Positions 17,123 to 24,475 of a stretch of 42,239 nt of DNA are shown here, piece by piece; positions within the stretch are counted from its first letter, which is position 1, and each line of letters starts with the position of its first letter. Below the pieces are notes generated by a model that had not been told where the DNA came from, made no database searches, and was given only the letters and a program-made list of their open reading frames with translations. Origin of the DNA: Anaerocolumna sp. MB42-C2 (GTDB lineage: Bacteria; Bacillota; Clostridia; Lachnospirales; Lachnospiraceae); NCBI RefSeq assembly GCF_030913705.1, contig NZ_CP133190.1, forward strand, positions 6,395,001 to 6,437,239, written 5' to 3'. The position numbers and the translations under genes are program-made.

Positions 17123-18358
17123 ATGTTTGGAAGTATGATTAGGAGAATCGGTACTGTGTTTTCTTTATTGATAAAAGACTGTAAGGAATTATTACAAAAT
17201 AAAAAAAGAATCCTGTTCACTATTTTAGTGCTTATTATATTTATAATAAGCACTTATTATAATGCCAAAAACCAGAGAAGCACATCGGATAACAGAATCC
17301 GATTTGGGGTAGCTGATGAGGATAATTCTGTTTATTCAAAGCTGTTGATTGAGTATTTTAAAGAAAATGAAAATTTTGCTTCCTATATTAAAATAGCAGA
17401 AGGCAATAAACAGGAATTGGAAAATTTATTCCATAACGGGCAGATAGATCTTTTACTGCAGATTCCAATTGGATTTGCGGAAGATATGATGTTGCTGAAA
17501 CATCAGCCGATAAAAGTTTTAATCAGTACAACGGATGTTGCAAAGGCAGTTTTAATTAGAAATATGCTGGATAGCTATGAGAAGTACATACGTGCTGTGG
17601 AAGTTAATTGTGTTGCTTTATTTAATACGATGGAACAGGCAGGTATGAAATCGGAACTAATTAATAAAAAAAATGTGGAGATTTCTTATGAGTTAATCTA
17701 TACTGCATTAGGTAAAGATAAATTTTTTGCTTTCAAAGAAGTAAATGAATTTCCGGTTTCTTCCCTTGCCACATATTATGGTTTTGCACTATTAACGATT
17801 TTACTTAATTTTATAGGATTATATGTGGGATTTTTAATAAGTAAAGAAAAGAGATCAGGAATTTTAAAGCGATTATTTACAGTGGGTATTACGGTCCCGT
17901 CCTACTTGCTGGAGAAGATATTATTCTCGGCAGGGATAATATTTATATTAATATCGGCTTTTTATATGATACCGGCTCTTTTGGTTAATAAAGGAATTTC
18001 TGCTATAATGGAATTATTCATTTTATCGGCTGTATTATTCAGCGTTTGCTTTGCTGTATTTTTAAGCGGATTGTTTTATGATTTACGTAAATTTATGTTG
18101 GCTGGTAATTATATTAATTTTCTATTCGCAATAATGGGCGGAGGGATCATTCCTATCTTGTATATGCCGGGATTTATGGTTAAATTCTCTTCTTTAACTC
18201 CAAATTACTGGATGGTTCGTGCCATGCTTTCCATACAGAAAGGAATTAATGGCGATTATATATTTAAAATAATAACAGTTTTAATCCTGGGGGCTTTGGT
18301 TTTCTATGCCTTAAGTATATCCTTATACAGGCGGGAGGAGGTTACCGGTGAAGAATAA
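17123..18358 (+). CDS. ABC-2 type transporter permease subunit (first of two)
   Basis: The protein has an N-terminal membrane helix (after KKRILF), an extracytoplasmic domain of about 180 residues beginning IRFGVADEDNSVYSKLLIEYF, and five C-terminal membrane segments. This is the ABC2_membrane_3 layout used in drug, lantibiotic or polymer exporters. The start is uncertain: ATG 17123 (411 residues), ATG 17135 (407) and an upstream TTG at 17039 inside a hairpin are in frame, and none has a good ribosome site. The stop overlaps the GTG start of the second permease by 11 nt, so the two are translationally coupled. No ATP-binding subunit is encoded next to them, so the energising ATPase must be elsewhere. 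Confidence 0.82.
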   Translation: MFGSMIRRIGTVFSLLIKDCKELLQNKKRILFTILVLIIFIISTYYNAKNQRSTSDNRIRFGVADEDNSVYSKLLIEYFKENENFASYIKIAEGNKQELENLFHNGQIDLLLQIPIGFAEDMMLLKHQPIKVLISTTDVAKAVLIRNMLDSYEKYIRAVEVNCVALFNTMEQAGMKSELINKKNVEISYELIYTALGKDKFFAFKEVNEFPVSSLATYYGFALLTILLNFIGLYVGFLISKEKRSGILKRLFTVGITVPSYLLEKILFSAGIIFILISAFYMIPALLVNKGISAIMELFILSAVLFSVCFAVFLSGLFYDLRKFMLAGNYINFLFAIMGGGIIPILYMPGFMVKFSSLTPNYWMVRAMLSIQKGINGDYIFKIITVLILGALVFYALSISLYRREEVTGEE

Positions 18359-19574
18359 TCTCTATACTCTCCGTATAAAGGCCATTTTAAATGACAAATT
18401 AACCTGCGGTATTTTAATGATATCTCTATTACTCTTTCTGTATATTATAAATAATTTTTCGATTCACGCAGAAGAGAGAAGCAGTATACCTATTGGTATA
18501 TTAAATCTTGACCAAAGTGAAAGTTCCAAAGATTTAATAATGGATTTAAGAAAAGTACCCTCTTTTTATGTCTATGAGGGGTCCAAAGAGTATTTAAATG
18601 GGCTGCTATTAAAAGAACAAATCCGTGCCTATCTTATTATTCATAAGGAGTATGAAAAATCAATCCAAATAGGCAAAACGGAGGATCTGATTACTATGTA
18701 TTATTCGGCCGGAGATGAAACCGCTAAAATCTTATCCGATATAATAGCCGGTGAAATGTTATATAAAATTTGTCTGTATAAAGGGTATAACAAATATCAG
18801 TTTCTTCCATGGAAAGATTACAGTTCCCAGTTGACTTTAAAACAGAATAAAATGCTAACATGGAACGATTATAATGCCTATGCCAATTCTTTAATGAATT
18901 CTCCTGATTTTGACTTTGGTTTTAATATTTCCATGATTAATACGGATAATCGCAACAATGGAAGTAAAATAGATAACTCTATTTTATATCAGCAGGTTAT
19001 ATGGGGCATTATTGCCATGTTATTAGGGTTTACCGCTATGTTAATGTCTTTGGGAGCTGTTTTGGAAATAGAGTCAGGAATCAGAAATAAGGCAGGTATT
19101 TCGCTTCTGGGTCCTTTTAGTCTGGATTTAAGTTATTTCACTGCTGCATTTACGCTTCAAAGCATATTTTGTATTGTGCTTCTGGCAAGTCTGGCCGGTA
19201 AATTCGGGAATCTAACGATAAAACAGGTTTTATTGCTTTTTCTGTTGCTGGAACTTTTCTCAGGGGTAATGATTCTATGGTTTCTTTTGATAGGAAAACT
19301 GTCTGAAAGGGCAGGCAGATTCCAGTTGATTAGCATTATATGTATTTTATTATTTGGGTTATTAGGGTTTTTATCTATAACAGCAGGATTTTTGGGGAAT
19401 GAGTTATTAAATATTTCGAAAATTATTCCAAATAGCTGGTTTATTGATGAATTTACTGCTATAATATTAAATAAAAATTTGCAGGGTATAACTAATATAT
19501 CCTATATTAAATTTATTATAACAGCCTGCGGATTACTTATTATAAATAGATTATTAAGTAAAAAGCAGTATTGA
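18348..19574 (+). CDS. ABC-2 type transporter permease subunit (second of two)
   Basis: The 408-residue protein repeats the layout of its upstream neighbour: a membrane helix at about 17-35, an extracytoplasmic region beginning IPIGILNLDQSESSKDLIMDL, then five membrane segments from about residue 215. It starts at GTG 18348 inside the end of the first permease gene, with GGAGGAGG at 18334-18341 as ribosome site. The pair probably forms a heterodimeric membrane domain. Substrate and ATPase partner are not evident. Confidence 0.82.
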   Translation: MKNNLYTLRIKAILNDKLTCGILMISLLLFLYIINNFSIHAEERSSIPIGILNLDQSESSKDLIMDLRKVPSFYVYEGSKEYLNGLLLKEQIRAYLIIHKEYEKSIQIGKTEDLITMYYSAGDETAKILSDIIAGEMLYKICLYKGYNKYQFLPWKDYSSQLTLKQNKMLTWNDYNAYANSLMNSPDFDFGFNISMINTDNRNNGSKIDNSILYQQVIWGIIAMLLGFTAMLMSLGAVLEIESGIRNKAGISLLGPFSLDLSYFTAAFTLQSIFCIVLLASLAGKFGNLTIKQVLLLFLLLELFSGVMILWFLLIGKLSERAGRFQLISIICILLFGLLGFLSITAGFLGNELLNISKIIPNSWFIDEFTAIILNKNLQGITNISYIKFIITACGLLIINRLLSKKQY

Positions 19575-19598
19575 TATTTGTCGGAGGAAATGAAAAAA

Positions 19599-21053
19599 AT
19601 GAACAAAAACATGAAAACAATTTGCAAGGAAATACAAAAGGGAGTAAATCTGGATTTTAACATTCCCCAGTATTTTAATCGTTTAGTTACTTTATATGAA
19701 CAATATGCGGGAATAAAATTTTCCATGCTTTATTATACTTTTTATGAAAATTATGTAGAAGCTGATAAAAACCGTCCTAAAGAGGAAGAAAACCTTTTAA
19801 AGGAAATGAATCAAATTATAAAAGAAAATCTGTTAAATGATTTTTCCGGTGAAAAAATGGAAAACGGAGTGAAGAGATTAGACGCCATTCGAAACAATAT
19901 CATAAGTAAAATGAAGATTCTCACTGCTTATACGGATATTTTTCAGGTCTATGAATATATTTTCAACCGTATCGAATACAAATACGAGGAAAAGATTGAT
20001 GAGATCGATGAAGAGGCATTTGTTTCAGAGGTAATCAGTTATATTTTTGATACCAACGATAACGTAATTATAAATGAGAAAATAAAAGAAGTAATAGGGC
20101 AGCTTCCCGTTAGATTATCACGATCCAGGTATTTGGATCTGATTAAGGACAGTCTTACTATATATAAGGGTGGTGATCGTTCTTCTCTCGACAGTTACCT
20201 ATATATGATAAAGACCGGAGCTATGTTATATGAGCAGGAAGATATGGATACTGCATATCCGCATTTATACGATCTGAGAAAAGAATTGGAGGCCCTGGAT
20301 TATAAAAACTTATCCAAAGAAGAGTATCTTTTCTATACTGGAAAAATTGATGGGGCTGCTTTTTTTATAAATGCCTCGGTAGATTTCTATTACGGCTTAC
20401 AAGAATGTGTAAATCATCTGTATGTTATGTTGATTTTAGCTCCATATGCTTATATGGAGGGGTACCGAATCGAAGGCCTGGATGGAGAAATGAAATTCCT
20501 TTTATTACCTGCAGACGAGGATAATTGCAAAAAATTAATTCAAGATATAAATCAGCATTTTATGGCAGAGAAAATGGTGCCGTTAGAAAAAGAATCGGAA
20601 GAGAAATTGACCTATACCGAAGGACAACAGGAACTTATGACGGAAGAAATTCAAAGATTGGAAGCCTATTTTTATGATATAAAGACAGAACATGTAAAAA
20701 TGGTGGAAAGTTTAATGCTGGGACCGTTATTTCATTGTTTAAATACAGCGCAAAATCTCCTTGGCAGCAGTTTGTTTGTGGAATTAAGGCAGATCATGGA
20801 AAATAAACTTGTGGACGAAGAGTATTTACTAAATGCACAGAATGATTTAGTTCTTAAACTATCCGAATTGTTCCGGAAAAATTCCCAACATGTTAATCGT
20901 GGGGTTATGGCAAATACCATTAATAAGATGCCTGTATTTTTCCAATCTGCTGATGATGTAACTGATTATATTAAAAATACTTTGGAGCAATGCCATGATA
21001 GAGCAGAAAAAACTGCATGTGTTAATATAATTAGGTCCCTATATAAGAATTAA
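19599..21053 (+). CDS. Soluble helical protein of unknown function in the ABC permease operon
   Basis: The protein has 484 residues from ATG 19599. The GGAGG at 19583-19587 is 11 nt before this ATG but only 2 nt before the in-frame ATG 19590, and a TTG at 19578 is also in frame. It is largely alpha-helical and rich in Glu, Lys, Tyr and Leu. It has no signal peptide, no membrane segment and no Walker motif, so it is not the missing ATPase. I recognise no domain. It lies 24 nt behind the second permease, so it is co-transcribed. A role in control or assembly of that transporter is only guilt by association. Confidence 0.75.
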   Translation: MNKNMKTICKEIQKGVNLDFNIPQYFNRLVTLYEQYAGIKFSMLYYTFYENYVEADKNRPKEEENLLKEMNQIIKENLLNDFSGEKMENGVKRLDAIRNNIISKMKILTAYTDIFQVYEYIFNRIEYKYEEKIDEIDEEAFVSEVISYIFDTNDNVIINEKIKEVIGQLPVRLSRSRYLDLIKDSLTIYKGGDRSSLDSYLYMIKTGAMLYEQEDMDTAYPHLYDLRKELEALDYKNLSKEEYLFYTGKIDGAAFFINASVDFYYGLQECVNHLYVMLILAPYAYMEGYRIEGLDGEMKFLLLPADEDNCKKLIQDINQHFMAEKMVPLEKESEEKLTYTEGQQELMTEEIQRLEAYFYDIKTEHVKMVESLMLGPLFHCLNTAQNLLGSSLFVELRQIMENKLVDEEYLLNAQNDLVLKLSELFRKNSQHVNRGVMANTINKMPVFFQSADDVTDYIKNTLEQCHDRAEKTACVNIIRSLYKN

Positions 21054-21077
21054 TTCTGTATTTTTATTGTAAAATTG

Positions 21078-21086
21078 TGGTATAAT
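21078..21086 (+). promoter_or_regulatory. Extended -10 promoter for the ytfI-ytfJ operon
   Basis: TGGTATAAT gives a TGn extension and a perfect TATAAT at 21081-21086. No good -35 is seen. It precedes the 21192 gene by about 100 nt. Confidence 0.5.
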
Positions 21087-21191
21087 GGAAAGTAGGAATT
21101 GGAAAAAGGTAAAATTATACTGATTTAAGACGGTTTTAATTATCACAGATGATAAATTGATGGTAGTTTATGGAAGCATAGGTGTAGTGAT

Positions 21192-21500
21192 ATGATAAAA
21201 TGGGCAGATAGAATGTATTTTAGTGAGGATTTAAAACACACAAAAAAAATAAAGGCCATGAAATCAATCGAAAAAGGTGAATTAACATTTGAGGTTTACT
21301 GTATAACGTTTGCATCGAATTCCTATAATTTATTTGATATAATCAATGCCAATGAACTTATATTTCCATACTACGCTAAAAAAGATACCTATATCTTTGG
21401 ATTAGCCGGTTCGAAAGGACAAGCTAAACTTTTAGTAAAAGATATGCTGATGGAAATATATAATAAAACCGGTGATTTCCGTGTCAGAGAGTTTTTTTAA
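21192..21500 (+). CDS. Conserved small clostridial protein, unknown function
   Basis: The protein has 102 residues and is probably a single compact alpha/beta domain without signal or membrane segment. It ends with a LVKDMLMEIYNKTGDFRVREFF pattern. I recall similar short proteins (Y-hydrophobic-T-x-A-S-N-x-x-N-L-x-D-I, then IxGxAxxxxxA) in Lachnospiraceae annotated only as hypothetical. That recollection is not tested here. AGGTG lies before ATG 21192. The ytfI homologue starts 38 nt after its stop, so it belongs to the ytfI-ytfJ transcription unit and may be linked to sporulation. Confidence 0.75.
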   Translation: MIKWADRMYFSEDLKHTKKIKAMKSIEKGELTFEVYCITFASNSYNLFDIINANELIFPYYAKKDTYIFGLAGSKGQAKLLVKDMLMEIYNKTGDFRVREFF

Positions 21501-21538
21501 AAAACGAATGAGTACTAAAAGGAGGAAACCAAGAATAT

Positions 21539-22753
21539 ATGCTCCATATTGTTTTATTCCTTTTAAAAATAATCGGAATCATTCTTGCCTCCATTTTGGG
21601 ATTACTTATTTTTCTCATTCTTGTTGTGCTTCTGGTTCCGATACGATATCGAATAAATGCTGATAACAAAGCAGAAATAAGGGCAGAAGTCAAAATAAGT
21701 TGGTTGCTTAGAATCATCAACTTTCTGATATTATATTCAGATAATGAGCTGCTTGTTCGATTAAAATTATTTGGAAGAGTTTTTTATGACAGCAATAACC
21801 CGAAAAGCAACGAGCGGCAGCAAAAAAGCAAAAAAATCAGAAAAAATCAGAAATCAGAAAAAATTACTGAGATAAAAGGTAATAGTAAAACTGAGATAAA
21901 TGCAGTAAAAGAAATAAAAAACGAAAATATAAATAAGAGAATTGCCGAAACAGAAAATACAGAAGTAAAAACAGAGATCAAAACCGAAACAAAAACCGAA
22001 ATAAAACCAGAAATAGAAATAATACATTCAATAAACAATACTTCAGTTTCGGAATCAAAAAATGCAGAAAATGATAAGATAGAAATAATAAAGGAACAAT
22101 CTAAAGATAAGATAACAAAATTAACAAATAAAACCCCGGCTGATAAAATCAAAACCGAGGTAAGAGCAGCCGAAATCAACGGTACTTCTGGGGATGAACC
22201 GATAGCTGGTTCGGATCCTGATACAACAGAAAAATTTAATAAAAAAACCGAAAGGAGATTTCTTGCTGACTTAAAAAAGTTTTTTCATAAAGTCAAAGCC
22301 TTTTTTATCAATATACCGGAGCGGTTTCGTGGCATTTGGGCTAAATTAATCAATCTGAAAGAGAAGCTTTTAAATATTTCAGAAAAATGGGACAGGATTA
22401 AAGCTTTTTTAAAGGATGACAGTAATAAAAAGGCATTATCCAGGTCTTTTCTAACGATAAAAAAAGTTTTAAAACATATACGTCCGACAAAAATAAAAAT
22501 GGAACTTGAGTTTGGAACAGGCGACCCTTGTTCTACCGGTCAAATATTGGGAGTTATGGCAGCCTTTTATAGCTTTTACGGACAGTCTGTGTCAGTGATA
22601 CCAAATTTTGAAGATGAGATACTGGAAGGTTCCATATTTTGCATTGGGAGAATAAGATTACTTACATTACTAATAATATGTATACAGCTTTTATTAGATA
22701 AAAATTTTAGGAAATTACTGAAAAACTTGAAGGCTCTTAAGGAGGATTTATAA
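21539..22753 (+). CDS. ytfI: DUF2953 family membrane-anchored protein (YtfI-like)
   Basis: YtfI-type proteins are sporulation-associated membrane proteins of unknown mechanism, found beside ytfJ. The 404-residue protein has an N-terminal membrane segment (about 4-33) followed by PIRYRI. A low-complexity insert rich in Lys, Glu, Thr and Ile lies at about 80-240. The conserved C-terminal block (KIKMELEFGTGDPCSTGQILG, with the GxGDPxxTG pattern typical of DUF2953) is at about 320-345. The insert makes it much longer than the usual 200-240 residues. AGGAGG at about 21520-21525 is 13 nt before the ATG. Its stop overlaps the next start as TAATG. Confidence 0.82.
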   Translation: MLHIVLFLLKIIGIILASILGLLIFLILVVLLVPIRYRINADNKAEIRAEVKISWLLRIINFLILYSDNELLVRLKLFGRVFYDSNNPKSNERQQKSKKIRKNQKSEKITEIKGNSKTEINAVKEIKNENINKRIAETENTEVKTEIKTETKTEIKPEIEIIHSINNTSVSESKNAENDKIEIIKEQSKDKITKLTNKTPADKIKTEVRAAEINGTSGDEPIAGSDPDTTEKFNKKTERRFLADLKKFFHKVKAFFINIPERFRGIWAKLINLKEKLLNISEKWDRIKAFLKDDSNKKALSRSFLTIKKVLKHIRPTKIKMELEFGTGDPCSTGQILGVMAAFYSFYGQSVSVIPNFEDEILEGSIFCIGRIRLLTLLIICIQLLLDKNFRKLLKNLKALKEDL

Positions 22754-23163
22754 TGGGTGAAAATAATTTTAATGCTACAGTCGAATCATTATTTAAAGGT
22801 ATGGACAGTTTTATAACCACGAAAACAGTAGTGGGAGATGCAATCAAATTTGACGACGGAACAATTATTCTTCCTTTAGTTGATGTAAGCTTTGGCGTAG
22901 GAGCAGGTGCATTTTCTAAAGATGTAAGCAAAAATAATGCCGGCGGTGGTATGGGCGGTAAAATGACACCAAGTGCAGTTTTGGTAATCAAGGACGGAAC
23001 AGCACGACTGGTTAATGTTAAGAATCAGGATAGCATTACCAAGATTTTGGACATGGTACCGGAGTTTATAAACCGATTTAAAAAAGATAAAGATAAAGAT
23101 AAAGATAAAGATGATGATATTGACGATAAAGTAAATGAAGTAATTAATGGAGAAAACATATAG
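22753..23163 (+). CDS. ytfJ: Spore protein YtfJ (GerW family)
   Basis: YtfJ/GerW is made in the forespore and in Bacillus is needed for normal germination. The 136-residue protein shows the family core: SLFKGMDSFITTKTVVGDAI, ILPLVDVSFGVGAGAF, a glycine-rich GGGMGGKMTPSAVLVI, then a helix ending in FINRFKK. The tail is a lysine-aspartate run coded by five tandem AAAGAT hexamers (23083-23112), an unusual charged extension that is prone to slippage. GGAGG at 22741-22745 and TAATG overlap with ytfI indicate translational coupling. Confidence 0.92.
   Translation: MGENNFNATVESLFKGMDSFITTKTVVGDAIKFDDGTIILPLVDVSFGVGAGAFSKDVSKNNAGGGMGGKMTPSAVLVIKDGTARLVNVKNQDSITKILDMVPEFINRFKKDKDKDKDKDDDIDDKVNEVINGENI
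23083..23112 (+). repeat. Hexanucleotide tandem repeat in the 3' end of ytfJ
   Basis: Five perfect AAAGAT units in frame encode alternating Lys-Asp and are followed by GATGATGAT. Copy-number change would lengthen or shorten the tail without a frameshift. Confidence 0.9.
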
Positions 23164-23249
23164 TAATTTAGTATTGTGGTGTTGCACTTATTAAAGGGTA
23201 CACTTATTCCTTTCAATTTGAATTACTTATAAAAGATTTAAAATTTTTC

Positions 23250-23278
23250 TTGCAATATTTGCTTTATTCTGCTAGAAT
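23250..23278 (+). promoter_or_regulatory. Promoter of rpmB
   Basis: TTGCAA (23250-23255) and TAGAAT (23273-23278) are 17 nt apart, with a TGC extension before the -10. It lies 50-80 nt before the rpmB start. Confidence 0.75.
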
Positions 23279-23330
23279 AGATTTGTTTGCAGGTCGTGCG
23301 ACTTAAAAAAAACCTAGGGAGGTGCTTTAA

Positions 23331-23516
23331 ATGGCTAAATGTGCAATTTGTGAAAAAAGTGCTCACTTTGGAAATGCTGTGAGTCATTCTCATAGAAGAT
23401 CTAACAAGATGTGGAAAGCTAATGTAAAATCTGTTAAAATTATTGTTAACGGTGCAGCTAAAAAAACTTATGTATGTACTTCATGTCTTAGATCCGGTAA
23501 AGTAGAAAGAGCATAA
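23331..23516 (+). CDS. rpmB: 50S ribosomal protein L28
   Basis: L28 is a small basic protein of the large ribosomal subunit. The 61-residue sequence is complete and keeps both zinc-binding CxxC pairs (C4/C7 and C49/C52), so it is the zinc-dependent form, along with the SHSHRRSNKMW core. GGGAGGTG at about 23318-23325 is a strong ribosome site. It has its own promoter and terminator. rpmB next to yloU and yloV is the order found in Bacillus and many Firmicutes. Confidence 0.97.
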   Translation: MAKCAICEKSAHFGNAVSHSHRRSNKMWKANVKSVKIIVNGAAKKTYVCTSCLRSGKVERA

Positions 23517-23537
23517 TTGATATTGAATAATTATGGG

Positions 23538-23619
23538 AAAAGCCTGTCCGATACTTATATTTTAAATCTAAAGTTTTTAACTTAAGTTTAAAACTATAAG
23601 TTTTTGGATAGGCTTTTTT
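23538..23619. terminator. Bidirectional terminator between rpmB and a minus-strand small gene
   Basis: AAAAGCCTGTCC (23538-23549) pairs with GGATAGGCTTTT (23606-23617), with one G-U pair and a run of T residues after. The 56-nt interior can form its own ACTTATA/ATAAGT stem. A and T runs on both flanks suit termination in both directions. Confidence 0.85.
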
Positions 23620-23625
23620 GTGTAA

Positions 23626-23763
23626 TTAACAGGTAAATAGATTATACCCTAAAACTAAAAAGAGAATTATAATACATACTGCCAAGATGCCGTTGGTAAT
23701 AAACAACATTATTGTCATTCCAATAGCCACCCAGAATAATATAAAACCTAGCATTCTTCTCAT
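23626..23763 (-). CDS. 45-residue two-helix membrane protein, unknown function
   Basis: On the minus strand GGGAG stands 5 nt before ATG 23763 and opens a 45-codon frame ending in TAA at 23626-23628. The product begins MRRMLGFILFWVAIGM and ends LGYNLFTC. It has two hydrophobic stretches (about 5-22 and 25-41) separated by a short TNG turn. The codons read like real coding sequence, and a terminator shared with rpmB stands just downstream. Short proteins with a RMLGFxLFWxAxGM opening seem familiar from Lachnospiraceae, but I cannot name a function. An ATG 12 nt further upstream (23775) has no ribosome site. Upstream, 23776-24086 holds no other gene I can support. Confidence 0.72.
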   Translation of the reverse strand: MRRMLGFILFWVAIGMTIMLFITNGILAVCIIILFLVLGYNLFTC

Positions 23764-24086
23764 AGATACTCCCATCTGCTGTCTATGGCAGCGAAATAAT
23801 CAGGATGTTAAATTACAATTTATTTTCTAATATAATTTTGGTAATATGTAAAACAGGCAATATTCAATACAATATATGCATGCCTTTTATTCTTTATATC
23901 ATAATCAGGGTAAACCAAGGAATAATATAATAGAAAAAGAAAGAATAAGATGTAGAAAAAGTAGAATTTAAAATAAGTATTCCATTTTGCACTAAAAAAG
24001 GTTATAATAGTAATGAATGGAAACATATATGCTGTAGTAAAATAGTACTACTTCGAATGTTAAAATATAAGAATTGGAGGGTTCCT

Positions 24087-24443
24087 ATGAAAGGACACAT
24101 GAATACACAAATCGGTGAAGTTTCAATAGATAATGACGTATTGGCTAAATATGCCGGTTCTTCTGCTGTGGAGTGTTTTGGAGTCGTGGGGATGGCATCG
24201 ATCAGTGTAAAAGATGGGCTTGTTAAACTCTTAAAGCGTGAAAGTCTAAGTCATGGCGTTAATATTACGGTAGATAACAACAAAATAATTATTGATTTGC
24301 ATATAATTGTATCCTATGGAGTAAGTATCTCAGCCGTTGCAGAGAATCTGATCAGTAACGTTAAATACAAGGTTGAGGAATTTACAGGGATGGAAGTTGT
24401 TAAGATTAATATATTTGTCGAAGGCGTAAGAGTCATTGACTAA
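24087..24443 (+). CDS. yloU: Asp23/Gls24 family envelope stress protein (YloU)
   Basis: Asp23/Gls24 proteins are small soluble or membrane-associated proteins tied to envelope homeostasis. Their partner yloV/fakA almost always follows. From ATG 24087 the protein has 118 residues. GGAGG at 24076-24080 selects this start over an in-frame ATG at 24057. The family pattern is clear: IGEVSIDNDVLAKYAGSSAVE, GVVGMAS, then IDLHIIVSYGVSI and a final VVKINIFVEGVRV strand. Its stop overlaps the longest reading frame of yloV as TAATG. Confidence 0.93.
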   Translation: MKGHMNTQIGEVSIDNDVLAKYAGSSAVECFGVVGMASISVKDGLVKLLKRESLSHGVNITVDNNKIIIDLHIIVSYGVSISAVAENLISNVKYKVEEFTGMEVVKINIFVEGVRVID

Positions 24444-24475
24444 TGGACGAATTACATTTAAGGAGGAACAAACTT

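Noticed and set aside
19599..21053. Missing ABC ATPase of the permease pair
   Set aside because: No Walker A, Walker B or LSGGQ-type signature anywhere in the protein.
23820..24026. Minus-strand 68-codon frame, very rich in Phe and Tyr
   Set aside because: No ribosome site, composition expected from AT-rich non-coding DNA, and it overlaps the region that should hold the yloU promoter. It reads partly protein-like, so decay of an old gene is not excluded.
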